DNA from: Physcomitrium patens
Taxonomy: Eukaryota; Streptophyta; Bryopsida; Funariales; Funariaceae
Direction of reading: 5' to 3'
Length of the DNA stretch: 64,000 nucleotides
Assembly: GCF_000002425.4 (NCBI RefSeq)
Contig: NC_037263.1
Coordinates: 9,933,673-9,997,672, forward strand
Position 1 is the first letter of the stretch, and the number at the start of each line of letters is the position of its first letter. This document shows, one piece after another, positions 11,399 through 22,550 of this stretch. The translations under genes and the position numbers were made by a program. Under the pieces are notes generated by a model. It was not told the origin of the DNA and did no database searches. It saw nothing but the letters and a program-made list of their open reading frames with translations.

Positions 11399-14218
11399 TC
11401 ATACATTTTTAATATACGATGCAAGACTCTGCTTGATTATTTCAATTTGTGGAGCCGGAATTTTGATCACGCATTCACTTGTGTCCTTTCTGATTCGTGG
11501 TGACCACGCTGTCATAAGAGCATTCGTTTCTTCCCAAACAGGAGGTTCATTCTCTTCGATCTTCCAATGCAAACCTCTCTCGCTATCCCAACCTGTATAG
11601 AACTGTTGTACATCCACACTTCTTAAGGTCGGATGAAAATACTGAATGAGAATGCAGTTTGGCTTCTCAGGATTACAATCTGGGTTCGACAAAGCCCTAG
11701 CTATCCACACTGGTTGTATTTCACCTTCTGCAGGTCGAATTGCAACAAAATATCCTTCTCGAACATCTCGACCTACCCTAAAAGATGGTTGTGGGCGACC
11801 TCTCAGAGGACCAACATATGGATCATCTTCTCCAAATTCCTCATGATCCTCGCCATCATCTGAAAATTGATCTACAAGATTTTCTCTCACACGGGTAATT
11901 GGCCAAAAACCTTCTCTCAGAACATTACAAGGAATGATTGGTTCATGCAATGCATCCTTCACGTTACGCCAATACACCACCAAATGCTCATACCATCTTC
12001 GATACTCTCCAATGACATCAACATTGCACAAATCCTCCCAATATTTCACGAACCCTGATATTCTTTTCTCAATATCCTCCACACCTCTCATTGTACGTTG
12101 TGGAACAGGCGATGGCTCACCACAAGGCCACAAACTACATCCCTGTGCATCCTCTTTCCAAATTTTAATGCCTGCTCCTTCCTCTCCTAGCCACTCTACA
12201 TCGGTACAAAACAATTTGTATTTCATTTTTCGACACCCTGTTGCATCCAAGTAAAATTTGACTTGTTGTGGTTTTGTGTGACCTCTAAGAACTTCACTTT
12301 TGTCTAAAATAGATCCAAGTATAAAATTTTTAAAATCCGGCACCTCCTCGATAAGATGAGGGATAGTGGGAATAGATTCCACGTCCATGAACGACTTCAT
12401 AAGTGCAGGGATAGTAGGGAAGTTCTCTTTCTTCAGAAGCATGTTCCATCTTCCAAATAAGGCGTCGATGTTGTCATGTGTATGTCCTACTATCATGAAA
12501 TTTACATATACTTTGCGAAAGATCCACTTTGCCACAAGTAGGGACCAAAAAGCAAAAACATATCTATTTTTGTTCTCCCCTATGGCATTATCCATTTGTA
12601 CATTCAAAATGGGTGGCAACGGTGTTGCTCCTACTAATCTCTCAGGTTGTGGATCTAGTGATGTTTTGCACATCTCCGCACCCTTGAGAATGCTACGAAA
12701 TAGAGCTGTGGAGCCAGAGCCCAAAAATAATTCTCGAGAAGATGATTTTGGAGGTTCTTCCAAATCACGCAACAACTTTGTCATCGATCCAATAGTATAA
12801 TTTGAATCATGGGGAAAGATATCCAATCCATAATGAGCATAACGCACGTCACCGTGTCCATGAGCAATCATGCCTGTCACAGATACAGGTAGCTTCACCA
12901 AAGCATCCAATTTTTTGTTCTTATGTGAAAATACCGGAGATACAGTTTTGGCATGATCCATCTTGTCATGCATGATTGTCACGCACTCATCGGGATAAGT
13001 TTGCGAGTAGTATCGCTTAGTATAATAGTACTCCCTATAAGCACGAGCAATACCAAGATGTTTCTCCAACTTCTTCGTCCACTTCATAGCCTGTTCAGAT
13101 CCTCCAATGGCACCCTTCCTTAGCTCTTTGTACTTGTCGCAGGTACCACATTGTACAAAATTATCTCCGGGTCTTTTGACATCGAATTCTGGAAACCTAG
13201 ATGCTCTGATCTTGCTCAAGTTTGAAGAAGAGACCTCCCTCAATCCAAAAGCAGTATTAACTTCGTTGATTTTTGGAATTTGATCTTTCCATTGAAAGGT
13301 AGCTGGGAGAATCATCGAAACCATCTTCTCCCCAGATTTTGTACTGCGAGTACGATGTGGCATGTGATCTGCCTCCTTCTCGAGGATACACTTCAACGTA
13401 GCTGTCGCTTGTTCAGTGTGCTTCCTTGGCTTCGGTAATCTAGTGTTGCCATGGTCCCTTGCCTCCCGATTAGCTTTTACATATGCTTGGTAGCGGTAGA
13501 ATGTTGCTTCTGATACCCCAGAAATATGCATCCATGCACGCAAGCACACGTTGATCCCCTCCACTGTCACCATCTTCCGCCCGCTTGCATCTCTATGAAC
13601 CGCCCTATGCACATCTAACTTCATATGGGCTCTGAACTGGAATGTAGATCCATTATACATTTGCTCACGGAATGATTTAATCTTCTCTCTTGGAAAAGGC
13701 TGCACGCAGTTCCTCATACAGCACACTTTACTTGACACCAAGTTGATAGACTCTTCGCTGAGGAGTTTTTTGTACTTTAGAGGTGACTCTTGAGAGGGAT
13801 TTCGGATACCATTCATATATGGCCTTTTGGACTTTGAGAGCGCCGAGTTTGCCCGAGCTGCGTGCAATTGATTGAAGTTATCCTTAGCCTCGTGGTCGTG
13901 GAGACTAGCACCATGGCAATGGACTAGCTTTATAGGCCACGCCACAAGTGCGTACACAAGATCTTGGGGGATGTCATCTTGGGAATGAGTTTTGCAAATG
14001 TGGACTGCGACCTGAGTGTCACCAAGAGGACCATTAGCGCCGAGCACAAGATCAGAATTAACACTATGGCATGTACCCTCGCCTACCAATTTTCTATGTG
14101 CATTATAGAGGGTCACACACTTCGTAATCCACAGACGTCGAGGAAGTCCTTCGCACTCGGGAACTGCAGGACTGATGGATTCAGCGTCTTCAAAATCATC
14201 CCCTGATGAATGAGCCAT
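11399..14218 (-). CDS. DDE/D-like, DUF7869-type putative transposase, intact
   Basis: A single open frame with no intron. I chose the ATG at 14218 (939 codons, N-terminus MAHSSGDDFEDAES) because it has a good context; the frame stays open to an ATG at 14314 (971 codons). Residues below are numbered from 14218. There is a Cys-rich stretch (about 165-170), a helix-turn-helix-like segment (about 215-243), a CxxC motif in FVQCGTCDKYKELRKG (about 355-369), then three acidic stations of an RNase-H-like fold: MHDKMDHAK (about 416), QMDNAIGENKN (about 541) and GHTHDNIDALF (about 578). The DN..GENKN / GHTH..ID pair is what I recall from DUF7869 proteins scattered through eukaryotes. A role as transposase of the enclosing element is inference. 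A 69-bp palindrome array lies about 260 bp upstream, between this gene and the divergent one. Confidence 0.7.
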   Translation of the reverse strand: MAHSSGDDFEDAESISPAVPECEGLPRRLWITKCVTLYNAHRKLVGEGTCHSVNSDLVLGANGPLGDTQVAVHICKTHSQDDIPQDLVYALVAWPIKLVHCHGASLHDHEAKDNFNQLHAARANSALSKSKRPYMNGIRNPSQESPLKYKKLLSEESINLVSSKVCCMRNCVQPFPREKIKSFREQMYNGSTFQFRAHMKLDVHRAVHRDASGRKMVTVEGINVCLRAWMHISGVSEATFYRYQAYVKANREARDHGNTRLPKPRKHTEQATATLKCILEKEADHMPHRTRSTKSGEKMVSMILPATFQWKDQIPKINEVNTAFGLREVSSSNLSKIRASRFPEFDVKRPGDNFVQCGTCDKYKELRKGAIGGSEQAMKWTKKLEKHLGIARAYREYYYTKRYYSQTYPDECVTIMHDKMDHAKTVSPVFSHKNKKLDALVKLPVSVTGMIAHGHGDVRYAHYGLDIFPHDSNYTIGSMTKLLRDLEEPPKSSSRELFLGSGSTALFRSILKGAEMCKTSLDPQPERLVGATPLPPILNVQMDNAIGENKNRYVFAFWSLLVAKWIFRKVYVNFMIVGHTHDNIDALFGRWNMLLKKENFPTIPALMKSFMDVESIPTIPHLIEEVPDFKNFILGSILDKSEVLRGHTKPQQVKFYLDATGCRKMKYKLFCTDVEWLGEEGAGIKIWKEDAQGCSLWPCGEPSPVPQRTMRGVEDIEKRISGFVKYWEDLCNVDVIGEYRRWYEHLVVYWRNVKDALHEPIIPCNVLREGFWPITRVRENLVDQFSDDGEDHEEFGEDDPYVGPLRGRPQPSFRVGRDVREGYFVAIRPAEGEIQPVWIARALSNPDCNPEKPNCILIQYFHPTLRSVDVQQFYTGWDSERGLHWKIEENEPPVWEETNALMTAWSPRIRKDTSECVIKIPAPQIEIIKQSLASYIKNV

Positions 14219-14478
14219 GTACACTTTGTATTCCGAAGCGTTTACGAGTCCTCTGGACAAAAACAACCACTTCATCAAAACGATGAAAGAAACCTTACAC
14301 CAACATCCAGACACAAGAGGCAGTATTCATACTTATCAGATCGAGTCGATCCTGATTAGCAGACATGTATGGATGAGAAAAAATTGTACAAAGCAAAATG
14401 ATGAACCACATTTCAGTGAATGCCAATTTTCGAATGGCAGCGCACATCTCCGCACTGATAAGAATACGTGACACGTAC

Positions 14479-15640
14479 ATCAGCTCGAGTCGAGCTGATA
14501 ATGGATGTTAGAATTCACTCACAAGGACGTACCCGACGTCTAATTAAACCAGCTCAACTGAAGTTGATTATGGACATTGGTTCTCCAATACGAGGGCGTA
14601 ATAGAGCACTCAAAAAATCAGCTCGACTCGAGCTAATTCAGATTGTCAGTTATTTAAAGGAGGACGAACTGGACCTCACACAGAATCAGCACGATTCGAC
14701 TTGATTCTGGTTACTGGTCTTCAATAACGAGGACGAACTGGACCTATCATTGAATCAGCTCGAATGAAGCTGATTCTAGCTGTTAGTTTTCTTTAACGAG
14801 GATGTTCTGGACCTCTCAGAGAATCAGCTCGACTCAATCTGATTCTAAATGTTTGTTTTCAGTATCGACGACGTAATACACCTCTCAGACAATCAGCTCG
14901 ATTCGAGCTGATTGTTGACATTAATACTTTTGAATGAAGACGTAATGGACGTCTCAAAGAATCAGCTCGACTCGAGCTGATTTTAGATTTTTGAAAATAA
15001 TAAAAATGACGAACTGGACCATTCATAGAATCATCTCAACTTGAGCTCATTCTATACAAAAAAATTTAATAACAAGGACGCATGGGACCTTTCAGAAAAT
15101 ATGGACCTCTTAAAGAATCAGCTCGGCTCGATCTGATTCTGAACGATTGTTTTTAGTAGCGAGGACATAAATTACCTCTCATAGAATCAGCTCGACTCGA
15201 GCTGATTTTTGACCTTAATACTATTAAATGAAGACGCACTCGACGTCTCAGAAAATCAGCTCGACTTGAGCTGATTCTAGACAACAGTTTTCAATAACAA
15301 GGACGTATTGGACCAATCAAAAATTCTGGACCTCTCATAGAATCAGCTCGACTCGATCTGATTCTGAACGTTTGTTTTCAATATCGACGACGTAATACAC
15401 CTCTCAGAGAATCAGCTCGACTCGAACTGATTGTTGACATTAATACCTTTGAATGAAGACTTACTGGACGTCTCAGAGAATCAGCTCGACTCAAGCTGAT
15501 TTTAGGTGATTGTATTCAATAACAATGACGCAGTGGACCTTTCATAGAATCAGCTGTACTGCAACTGATTCTTGACAATAGTTTTGAACAACGAGGACGT
15601 ATTGGACCTTTCAGAAAATCAGCTCGAGTCGAGCTGATTT
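14479..15640. repeat. Palindrome array A: about 69-bp tandem repeat, 17 units
   Basis: Each unit has a 21-bp palindromic core (ATCAGCTCGA-N-TCGAGCTGAT or variant) plus a spacer resembling TTCAATAACGAGGACG...GGACCTCTCAGA. Core centres are at about 14489, 14559, 14628, 14695, 14764, 14833, 14902, 14971, 15040, 15127, 15196, 15265, 15352, 15420, 15490, 15559 and 15628. Spacing is 67-70 bp with two 87-bp units. The first core (14479-14499) is perfectly symmetric about its centre. Neighbouring units differ in a patterned way, and a run of spacers beginning at 14863 recurs at 15382 (519 bp, 7 units). Confidence 0.9.
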
Positions 15641-17500
15641 CAATAGCACATATTATAAATTATCAGAGAGACACAGTTATAAAGCAAGTCATCTGCACTA
15701 TTGCGGAATTGTATGGGTACGTGTTACTGTAGCAGGACAAGATTGTACCGAATTCTGGATGAACAGTACTATATTGAAAAAAAATGCCCCTCCGCATCAT
15801 TAGGTCATTGCAGGACCTCACTCGCCAAAAATGTAATAAACGAGAGCACAAAGAGAAGACTAATCCATACATTACTCTTGCTGGGGGATGACCGCAACAG
15901 CCGAAACGGCTGGACATGAAGACGTACAAAACATAAGAAGAAAACCAACACAATGGGCAACATCGGAATCCGCTTCAATTCAGACATGGAAGCTCACCTA
16001 AAAATTAGAAATTGCAAGTACAGAGAATGAGAGCAAAATTAATTCTAGCGCTCGTGCGTTATCAATCGTAAGTAGATAAACGAAGGGACGTTCGGAGGGC
16101 ATACCACTTGGACACTGGAGGTCGACTAAGCCGCTAAATCGAAGAACATAGCTAGTGTGCGAGCAAAGAGGAATGCAAAACTCAGGATTGACATCGGCAG
16201 AACTGACTCTGCGGAAATGTAGTCAACGCAGCCCACCTACCCTGGGCACGACGTTATCCATCGTCGATCCTCCACAGCAGATCTGAACCGTCCATCGCAA
16301 TAGACAAGGGCAATGCCAAGGATCCAGGTACGGTTCGATACTTGGGTGTCGAGGGTATGGGGCTGCAGGGCAGGACTCCGTGGAGAATTGATGCTGACAG
16401 GACATCAATCGGGATGTGGGATGCGGATTTCTAATTGATATGCGGATTTTGTATGCTACTTCATATATCAATTATCTTGCTATGACATTTTATTCTTTGA
16501 TAAGTGATAAAATGATTATATGAAAGAAGGACAAGTGAATTACTTGTTCGTTTAATCCTTCATTGCAAATGTGTGCATACCTCTAAAAGTAAATATGATT
16601 CAGATATTTTATGTGTCGATATGTAATCATCTTAAATGCATAGCATTGACTATATTTATACGATTATGTGGTAAAAGAAAAACTAAAATAAAACATATTA
16701 AGTAATAGTCCTTGTATTATGCATATCTTGTATAAATTATTGCGCATGTCAATAATATCAACATTCGTTAAATTGAGTCTTTTCATAGTCTTAATTTAAT
16801 ACTGATCTTATATCTGTAATTGATTTTTTGATTGATCTTATATTTTTAATTGAAATTTTTATTATAGATGGAAAAGTTATCCTCGACTTGAGATTAATTT
16901 ATAAAAAGAAAGGATAATTTAAAATAATAAAGGATAATTTATAAACATGATATGAATATATTATGGAATTTTGAAGTTTGTAGGTTAATGTGAGTAGTAT
17001 AAGTAATCCGTTGTCGTGGGGTTAGTCACATTAGTCACATTAGTCACATTTGATTTGGGAACTTCAAAATTCCTTATTTTATTCATGTACTAAAAGTAAA
17101 CTATTCATTAGACGTTCAAAATGAATGAATGTCTTGAATGTGATACTTGAGTAATTAATTAGTATTTTTTTATTCACATTGATTCAAGTTTTGAGAATGA
17201 AATGGAAGAAAAGGTAGTATTTACAATGACATGAATGGTTTTTTGATTAAGAAATTGGAGTAGATGAAAAAGGTTGGGAAATTTAAAATAATCATGTAAA
17301 TTAAAATTATTCTTTTTAAAAAACTTTACATATACAACCAAATGCAATCCACTGATTGTATTAGTTCGACCTGCTAGTGTGAAGAATTGGTTTTATTTAA
17401 AGGCATGTTTTGTTTTCAATCATTTGGATTTTGTTGTGAAATGTCAGAAAACGGTCATTATACACTTTCTGTACACACATTATAGGAATGATTTGAAACT
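15641..17500. other. Element interior without recognisable gene
   Basis: 15641-16480 has mixed composition with several CpGs but no convincing coding region; short frames on both strands look random. 16480-17500 is AT-rich. A small direct repeat of TTAGTCACA (three copies) lies at about 17019-17048. I see no palindromic cores here. Confidence 0.6.
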
Positions 17501-17945
17501 GAGATTTTATAGAAAAGAACGTCGTTTCTCTCCAACATTTCCCATCCTGTTCCCCAGCAGTTCCCGATGAGTTCCCGTGAAAACGACGTTGAAGCTCCCG
17601 ACGAGTTCCCGCCGAAATCGCGTAAGGGAACACGGCCGGGGCACGTGAACGCATATACTCAGGGTGGGGGTTAAACAACATTACCGCCCACAAATTTCTC
17701 CTCTTTCTCTTTTTTGTTGCGCACATAGCTCCTAGCGCATTTTCTCTGTGCTTCGTCACGTTGTCGTGACCCTTGCTTCTCTCCTCTGCTTTGCTGTTCC
17801 TCACTTCTTGTTTGCTGTTCCTCACTTCTCTTTTGCTGTTCCAGCTATTTTATTGCACTGTCAATCCCAGGTGACGAGGGCAGAAGCTTTTGACGCCACA
17901 GAGAGCTGTTTTGATTCCCCTTTGCGTGACGCTGCCTACGTTTCT
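17500..17945 (+). promoter_or_regulatory. Putative promoter and 5' leader of the ParB/MTase-like gene
   Basis: A CpG-rich segment with a G-box-type CACGTG (about 17642-17647), GTTCCCG-type short repeats (17550-17615) and a CT-rich leader. Three near-copies of TTTGCTGTTCCTCACTTCT lie at about 17790-17842. A good donor (TTTCT|GTAAGT) stands at 17946, and an acceptor lies directly before the ATG at 19470. I infer a non-coding first exon here; no TATA box is certain. Confidence 0.4.
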
Positions 17946-18334
17946 GTAAGTGCCGACTTGTATTTGTCTACGGTGTCAAATTCTTGGGTCTCTTCCTCTT
18001 CGTTTTCAATCACATTTGTGTTTGACGTTGCATTTCATTTATTGGTTGTAAAATTGATCTCCTTTACTGCCTGGTGTCGTCTTGGATCTGTAGTGTCATG
18101 GTGCGCAGTTTTTGTATTCGTACAATAACGAATAGGGCAGAACAGGAGGACGTCCGCGGCCGGGCGCACATCGCGTGAGGAATCACAGTTGCGCCCTTAC
18201 GTCATCAGTATCTCGCAGATCCAGTTCCCACATGTAATTCTCTACAAAATCAGTGTCGTTCCATTCGAGCCGAGCTGATTCAGGAGTTTCTTATTACCAT
18301 ATACATGGCAATAGAAACTCTGACGTGGACGAAG

Positions 18335-18706
18335 ATCAGCTCGACTCGGGCTGATTCGTGCGATCGCTCTGACCTGCCATCAACTCGACTCGAGCTGATT
18401 CGTGCGATCGCTCTGACCTGCCATCAACTCGACTCGAGTTGATTCATGCAATCTCCCTGACCTGCCATCAGCTCAACTCGAGCTGATTCATGCAATCTCC
18501 CTTACCAGCCATCAGCTCGACTCGAGCTGATTCATGCAATCTCCCTTACCAGCCATCAGCTGCACAAACTCTGAATCTTGTAATCGTTCGACCTACCATT
18601 AGCTATACTCTAATTATATCTTGCGATAGCCCCGACATGTCATCAGCTCGATTCGAGCTGATTCTTATGATAGCTTCGACATACTATCAGCTCGAATCGA
18701 GCTGAT
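18335..18706. repeat. Palindrome array B: 44-bp tandem repeat, 9 units
   Basis: Core centres are at 18345, 18389, 18433, 18477, 18521, 18565, 18609, 18652 and 18696, a 44-bp period with one 43-bp step. The spacer resembles TCGTGCGATCGCTCTGACCTGCC and shares nothing obvious with the array A spacer. Units 6-7 (18555-18620) are degenerate; the rest keep a near-perfect palindrome. Confidence 0.9.
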
Positions 18707-19116
18707 CCACGAGCTTCATTTCAATAAGCGCGTAAAAGGAGGAATTCAGTCTTCGAATGAGATCAGCTTGATTCGAGCTGATTCGTTCAATCGCATGAAG
18801 CTACATTCCCCTTCAAATATTCTAATTTAGTTTACGCACGGAAATATTATTGAGGCCAGAATAATTAGTCATAATCCAAACAAATTAAGTTAACTTCTCT
18901 TAAAAATTGCTGAATGCATATCCATTGCTACATTCACATAGGAATATAAAATGAACCATAATATTAGCATAAAAAATTACACCATCTTAATTAAATCTAA
19001 TGTAGAAAACTTATAATTCTAGCGTCATCATTGACGCATAAATTCCATGTACCCCGAGTTCACTCTTTCCTCCGGTACAGAATCCTTTACAAAATTACTA
19101 CGCATAACACCAAAGA

Positions 19117-19137
19117 ATCAGATCGAGTCGATCTGAT
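19117..19137. repeat. Solitary perfect palindromic core, ATCG-arm variant
   Basis: ATCAGATCGAGTCGATCTGA plus a final T. Both arms carry A/T where the common core has C/G at the same symmetric position, so the symmetry is kept while the sequence changed. A second solitary core with one arm of each type lies at 19311-19331. Confidence 0.85.
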
Positions 19138-19469
19138 TTGACGTAAAGAATATATAGTAGATTTCCATGTTTCGGCATTAAAAACACATTAAGATGAATC
19201 ATACAATTGGAAAACCTGACTAAAATCATAAATTTGTATTCGTAATCGTTGTTTTCCAAAATACTAACATTGGCCTACATAGAACACCCTACGCAATACG
19301 AAGACCATAAATCAGCTCGAGTCGATCTGATTTCATATATAAGATTATTGTTCTTGTGTCCAATAATACATTTGATATAGTAAGAAGAGTTTAAAACGTT
19401 TATTGGAGTAATTGTGTCATTAAATCGATGGAACATAATCTAACATGTTTGCTTCTACGTCTGTTGCAG

Positions 19470-20912
19470 ATGGAGGACATCAAGGCATCATTGTCCATGT
19501 ACTTGGATAAGCTCGACCGGCGTACCGATGACGATGACAAGACCGATCCGCGATTGATTTATGGAACCTCGTGGAAGTTTTTTGACCCAGAGGAGCTCGA
19601 GGCATGGAGTCTAGCTATGATTCCATTCACGCACGACATCCAGTTTTTGTTCAAATTCAAGAAAAGCCAAGCATTCTTGAAGCTCACGACAGCAGAGTGG
19701 GTAAAGGATGTCGAGTACTTAGACGGCGACATGATCCTGGTGAAGTGCGTAACTACCGGAGTTTTGATAGATCCCACAGATGAATATCACTTCACAATTC
19801 TCATACCCTCGAAGCGGATCCCCTTCACAATGTCTCCCTTCCTCGAAAGCCTCGAGCCCACTGAATACAGCAGAGAGGTGAAGCAACTCGAGGCAAAAAT
19901 CGACAAGGGGGACTACACTGAGAAGGACGGGTCCCCAGCTTTTCTCAAGCGGCTCTGCACCAAGATAAATTCACTTCTGCAAGATTTCTCCGTCATCAAA
20001 GGTAAACTAGAGGCGCAGAAACTATTAGCTGCCCCGCAGTCTGTCCGGAGAGAAGTTCGAGCACTAGGTGGAAGTCAAGCTTCGGTCGATACAGCAGCTC
20101 CTGCGCCTTCAAGCAGCCGGGGAAAAGCGAAGCCACGGTCCAGCTCTGTAGGGCGAGGATCGACGAGAAGTAGCCCCATTGTGCCTTCTGGAGATCGTCG
20201 AGCGGCTTCGGGCAGCTCCTCGGTGTCGGAGGTTCAAAATCCGACCCTTGCCGATGCGATGACCAACGTTCCGTTGTCGTATGAACCCCAGAGTAAGCCC
20301 GACTTCAAGCACATCACCGCAGTGTACAAGAAGTTCTGGTCAAAGTGCGAAGATGCATACATCTTCGGGGTCAATACAAAGAAGGACATCTCCATAGATA
20401 AACTCATTGATGCACCTACGGAGTTCAACATTCGATCGAAAGAGGACAAGCTCGTTGATGCAATGGTGGTGTATCTCATGAACCTGCCCGATCGAAAGGC
20501 CCGGCAAACATTATGCGTAATGTCCACGAACAGAACCTCAAAGCCGACAACGTGGGAGGAGATCAAAGACGGAGAGTTTTTTGTCATCAACGAGCAGCAC
20601 AGTGTTGCAGCCAGCAGGGTCATAATCGACGAGAGTAACGTGGTTGATGATGATGTGAAGAGCGATTTCCGCGTCTGGAGTTGCTTTATTGTATGGTCGA
20701 GCGATCCGGAGATACTGAGGTCCATATCAGCATACTACAATCGGATCAATCACTTTCAGATGATACAGCCGTCATGGGCGACCAACATCCTCGGAGCACG
20801 ATCGGTTTGGGTGAGTATGGGATGCCCAGAGAATCCTTCCCAGATCACAGCCGCCGGCACGACAGCTAGGAGAAGAGCTTCGGACATTCAATGTAGAACG
20901 AAGGGATTCAAG
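19470..20912 (+). CDS. ParB/DGQHR-like protein, coding exon 1
   Basis: First coding exon, 481 codons. The start ATG lies directly after an acceptor (TGTTGCAG|ATGGAGGAC); in-frame sequence back to 19428 reads as a polypyrimidine tract and is taken as intron. It ends at AAG|GTAAGA (20912/20913), phase 0. Residues 1-190 are a globular unknown domain. About 190-260 is Ser/Ala/Arg-rich linker. About 280-470 is a conserved-looking domain with DGEFFVINEQHSVAASR (about 367-383), which resembles the DG-x-QHR-V-A motif of ParB/DGQHR proteins, followed by WSCFIVWSSDPEIL and AYYNRINHF. ParB-like folds bind or cut DNA or hydrolyse CTP; which applies here is unknown. No tool search was possible. Confidence 0.6.
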
Positions 20913-21192
20913 GTAAGAGAATCAGATCGAGTCGATCTGATTTGTATTATGTGAATATCTTGACTTGGGATCAGATCGAGTTGATCTGATCTGAACGGTT
21001 GTACTTTCCATCACAGTCGAATTATTTTTGATGTGACGACATTTCTCGAGTGACTTAATAGTCTGATATTATGAAGGCTTGTTCAGAGGATATCAGCTCG
21101 ACTCGATCTGATTTGCTACTCTCCCTCTTTTGAATTGAATTCTTTGCTATGATTCAGAAAATAAATATTTAACTTCTTCTATTTGCTTGCAG
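20913..21192 (+). repeat. Intron with three palindromic cores
   Basis: The donor AAG|GTAAGA and acceptor TTGCTTGCAG|GCATTC are both phase 0. Cores lie at 20921-20941 (ATCG-arm type, perfect), 20970-20990 (ATCG-arm type, one mismatch) and 21092-21112 (mixed arms). The first core begins 8 nt after the 5' splice site. Confidence 0.7.
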
Positions 21193-22539
21193 GCATTCGA
21201 GAAAGCAATGACTTTGAGGTTCTCATTGATTGACGTCAACAAGTCATTGAGAATTTTACGCACCAAGGGTGCAGAGGAGAAGCTTAAGCTCGTCAATGAG
21301 CTAAAGATCATCACTGCCCCGGAGCCCATCTACAACCTCTGGAGTGAGGTTATTTCCAGTGCTGCCCACGGGGAGCTCTACAACCCCGACACCTCTGCGA
21401 AGTTCAACGAGAAAGAGAACTGGAAGCAGGAGAGTTGCATGCTCAGCCACGAGTACTTCAAGTGGCTCGGCAACCTAAGCCTGAATGATCTGGAGAGGCT
21501 CGTGAAACACCTTCTTAACCAATCTGGAGAGAAGCGAAAGTTCCCCTATCTAAAGGTGACGATTAAATCAATCTCGTCTGTGCTTGAGAGCTGCTATAGC
21601 ACGAAGGACTGGGTGGAGAGGAGGAAGAGGAAGCAGCTAGTGAAGAAGGAGCTCGACAACATAGACCCAAGCTTGGGATTAATCAACACGGAGGGCGACC
21701 TCATTCATGAGAATTGGAAGGCGTTCAAGCCGGCTCGTAATATCACGAGTGCGTCAATAAACGTCCTCCTTGAGTGGCCTGGAGAATCCTACTTTGCTGA
21801 AGCGAAGCAACTGAAGTCCAAGAACAAGACCTGCGTGCAGATTTCTCCGGCCGCAGCAGAGTTCTTCAAAGTTTTCTTGAATCATAAGAACGGGTTCCAA
21901 GTGCCATACGCGTGTGCCTATTACAAGACTTATGATGTGAGGACGAACACCTTCAGTAAGTGGAAAGACAACGCATGGAATAACGAGAGCGCTCGTGATA
22001 TCGGGCTTGGAATCATCGACCTCCGAGAGCTTCCGGGGGTGGAGGATGATCTTATAGAACAAAACACCGTCCCTTATTTCCATCAAGTTCTTGCTGCTCT
22101 AGAGAAGAATAGAAGTCCATACTTCGCAGATGGAAAGAGGTGGCTCTTCATATCCGACTGCGAGAGCCATAGACTGCAGACAATGGACTTCATCAACTCG
22201 CACGGGGCCTTCAAAGGCCTGCACATCTACTTTGCAGACTACATTCCTGCAAAGTTCGAGCGTCTTGGAGATTCCTCAGTTGGGCGAGTGCCAAGGAAGG
22301 TGATCCTCACTTTCTTGCAAGATGTAGATGCCCGTGACCGTGTCGAGATCCGACCGGAATTTCTTCCTCCCGACACACCAATGTTTACCAAGCCTCACGG
22401 CTACAACGAGTTGGAGTTTCGAGTATACAACACCGAACTACGAATGGAGTTCTATCTCTGGCTAGTGCGGAAGTTCTGCCGTCCAGGGGGGTCCATTTTT
22501 TCACTTTGGGGGGGAGGCAAGATCACTTGTGCGGCAATG
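21193..22539 (+). CDS. ParB/MTase-like protein, coding exon 2
   Basis: 449 codons, phase 0 at both ends; the donor is GCAATG|GTAGGT at 22539/22540. No stop occurs in the exon. The last ~35 residues contain MEFYLWLVRKFCRPGG followed by SIFSLWGGGKITCAAM. This resembles the C-terminal SAM-binding segment of N4/N6-type DNA methylases (E-x-P..L..I..FS.PGD.VLDPF.GSGTT..AA). I do not see a clear catalytic DPPY/NPPY/DPPW motif; DCESHRLQTMDF upstream may sit at that place and would be atypical. It may be an inactive methyltransferase fold. The exon runs between two palindrome-bearing introns. Confidence 0.55.
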
Positions 22540-22550
22540 GTAGGTACTCA

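Larger units (their letters stand above)
17946..19469 (+). other. Probable 5' UTR intron, loaded with palindromic cores
   Basis: The donor GTAAGT is at 17946. The acceptor is a pyrimidine tract ending CTGTTGCAG at 19469, with the start codon directly after it. Apart from array B the intron holds single cores at about 18256-18280, 18762-18782, 19117-19137 (ATCAGATCGA-G-TCGATCTGAT, perfect) and 19311-19331. No coding sequence is supported. Confidence 0.5.

Noticed and set aside
11633-12800. Several plus-strand open frames of 63-144 codons
   Set aside because: They lie antisense to the long minus-strand DDE-like gene and show no protein features; they are shadows of its codon bias.
14479-15640. 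Regular palindromic repeats with spacers resembling a CRISPR array
   Set aside because: Spacers are copies of one another within each array rather than unique, the period is 69 bp, and the setting is a plant genome with introns. It is a tandem repeat with a palindromic core.
17748-18128. Plus frame of 126 codons with a hydrophobic start resembling a signal peptide
   Set aside because: Its start is a tandem TTTGCTGTTCCTCACTTCT repeat, and a strong donor at 17946 cuts through it. It is better read as 5' leader and intron.
20234-20725. Minus frame of 163 codons
   Set aside because: Antisense to the well-supported ParB-like exon; no domain.
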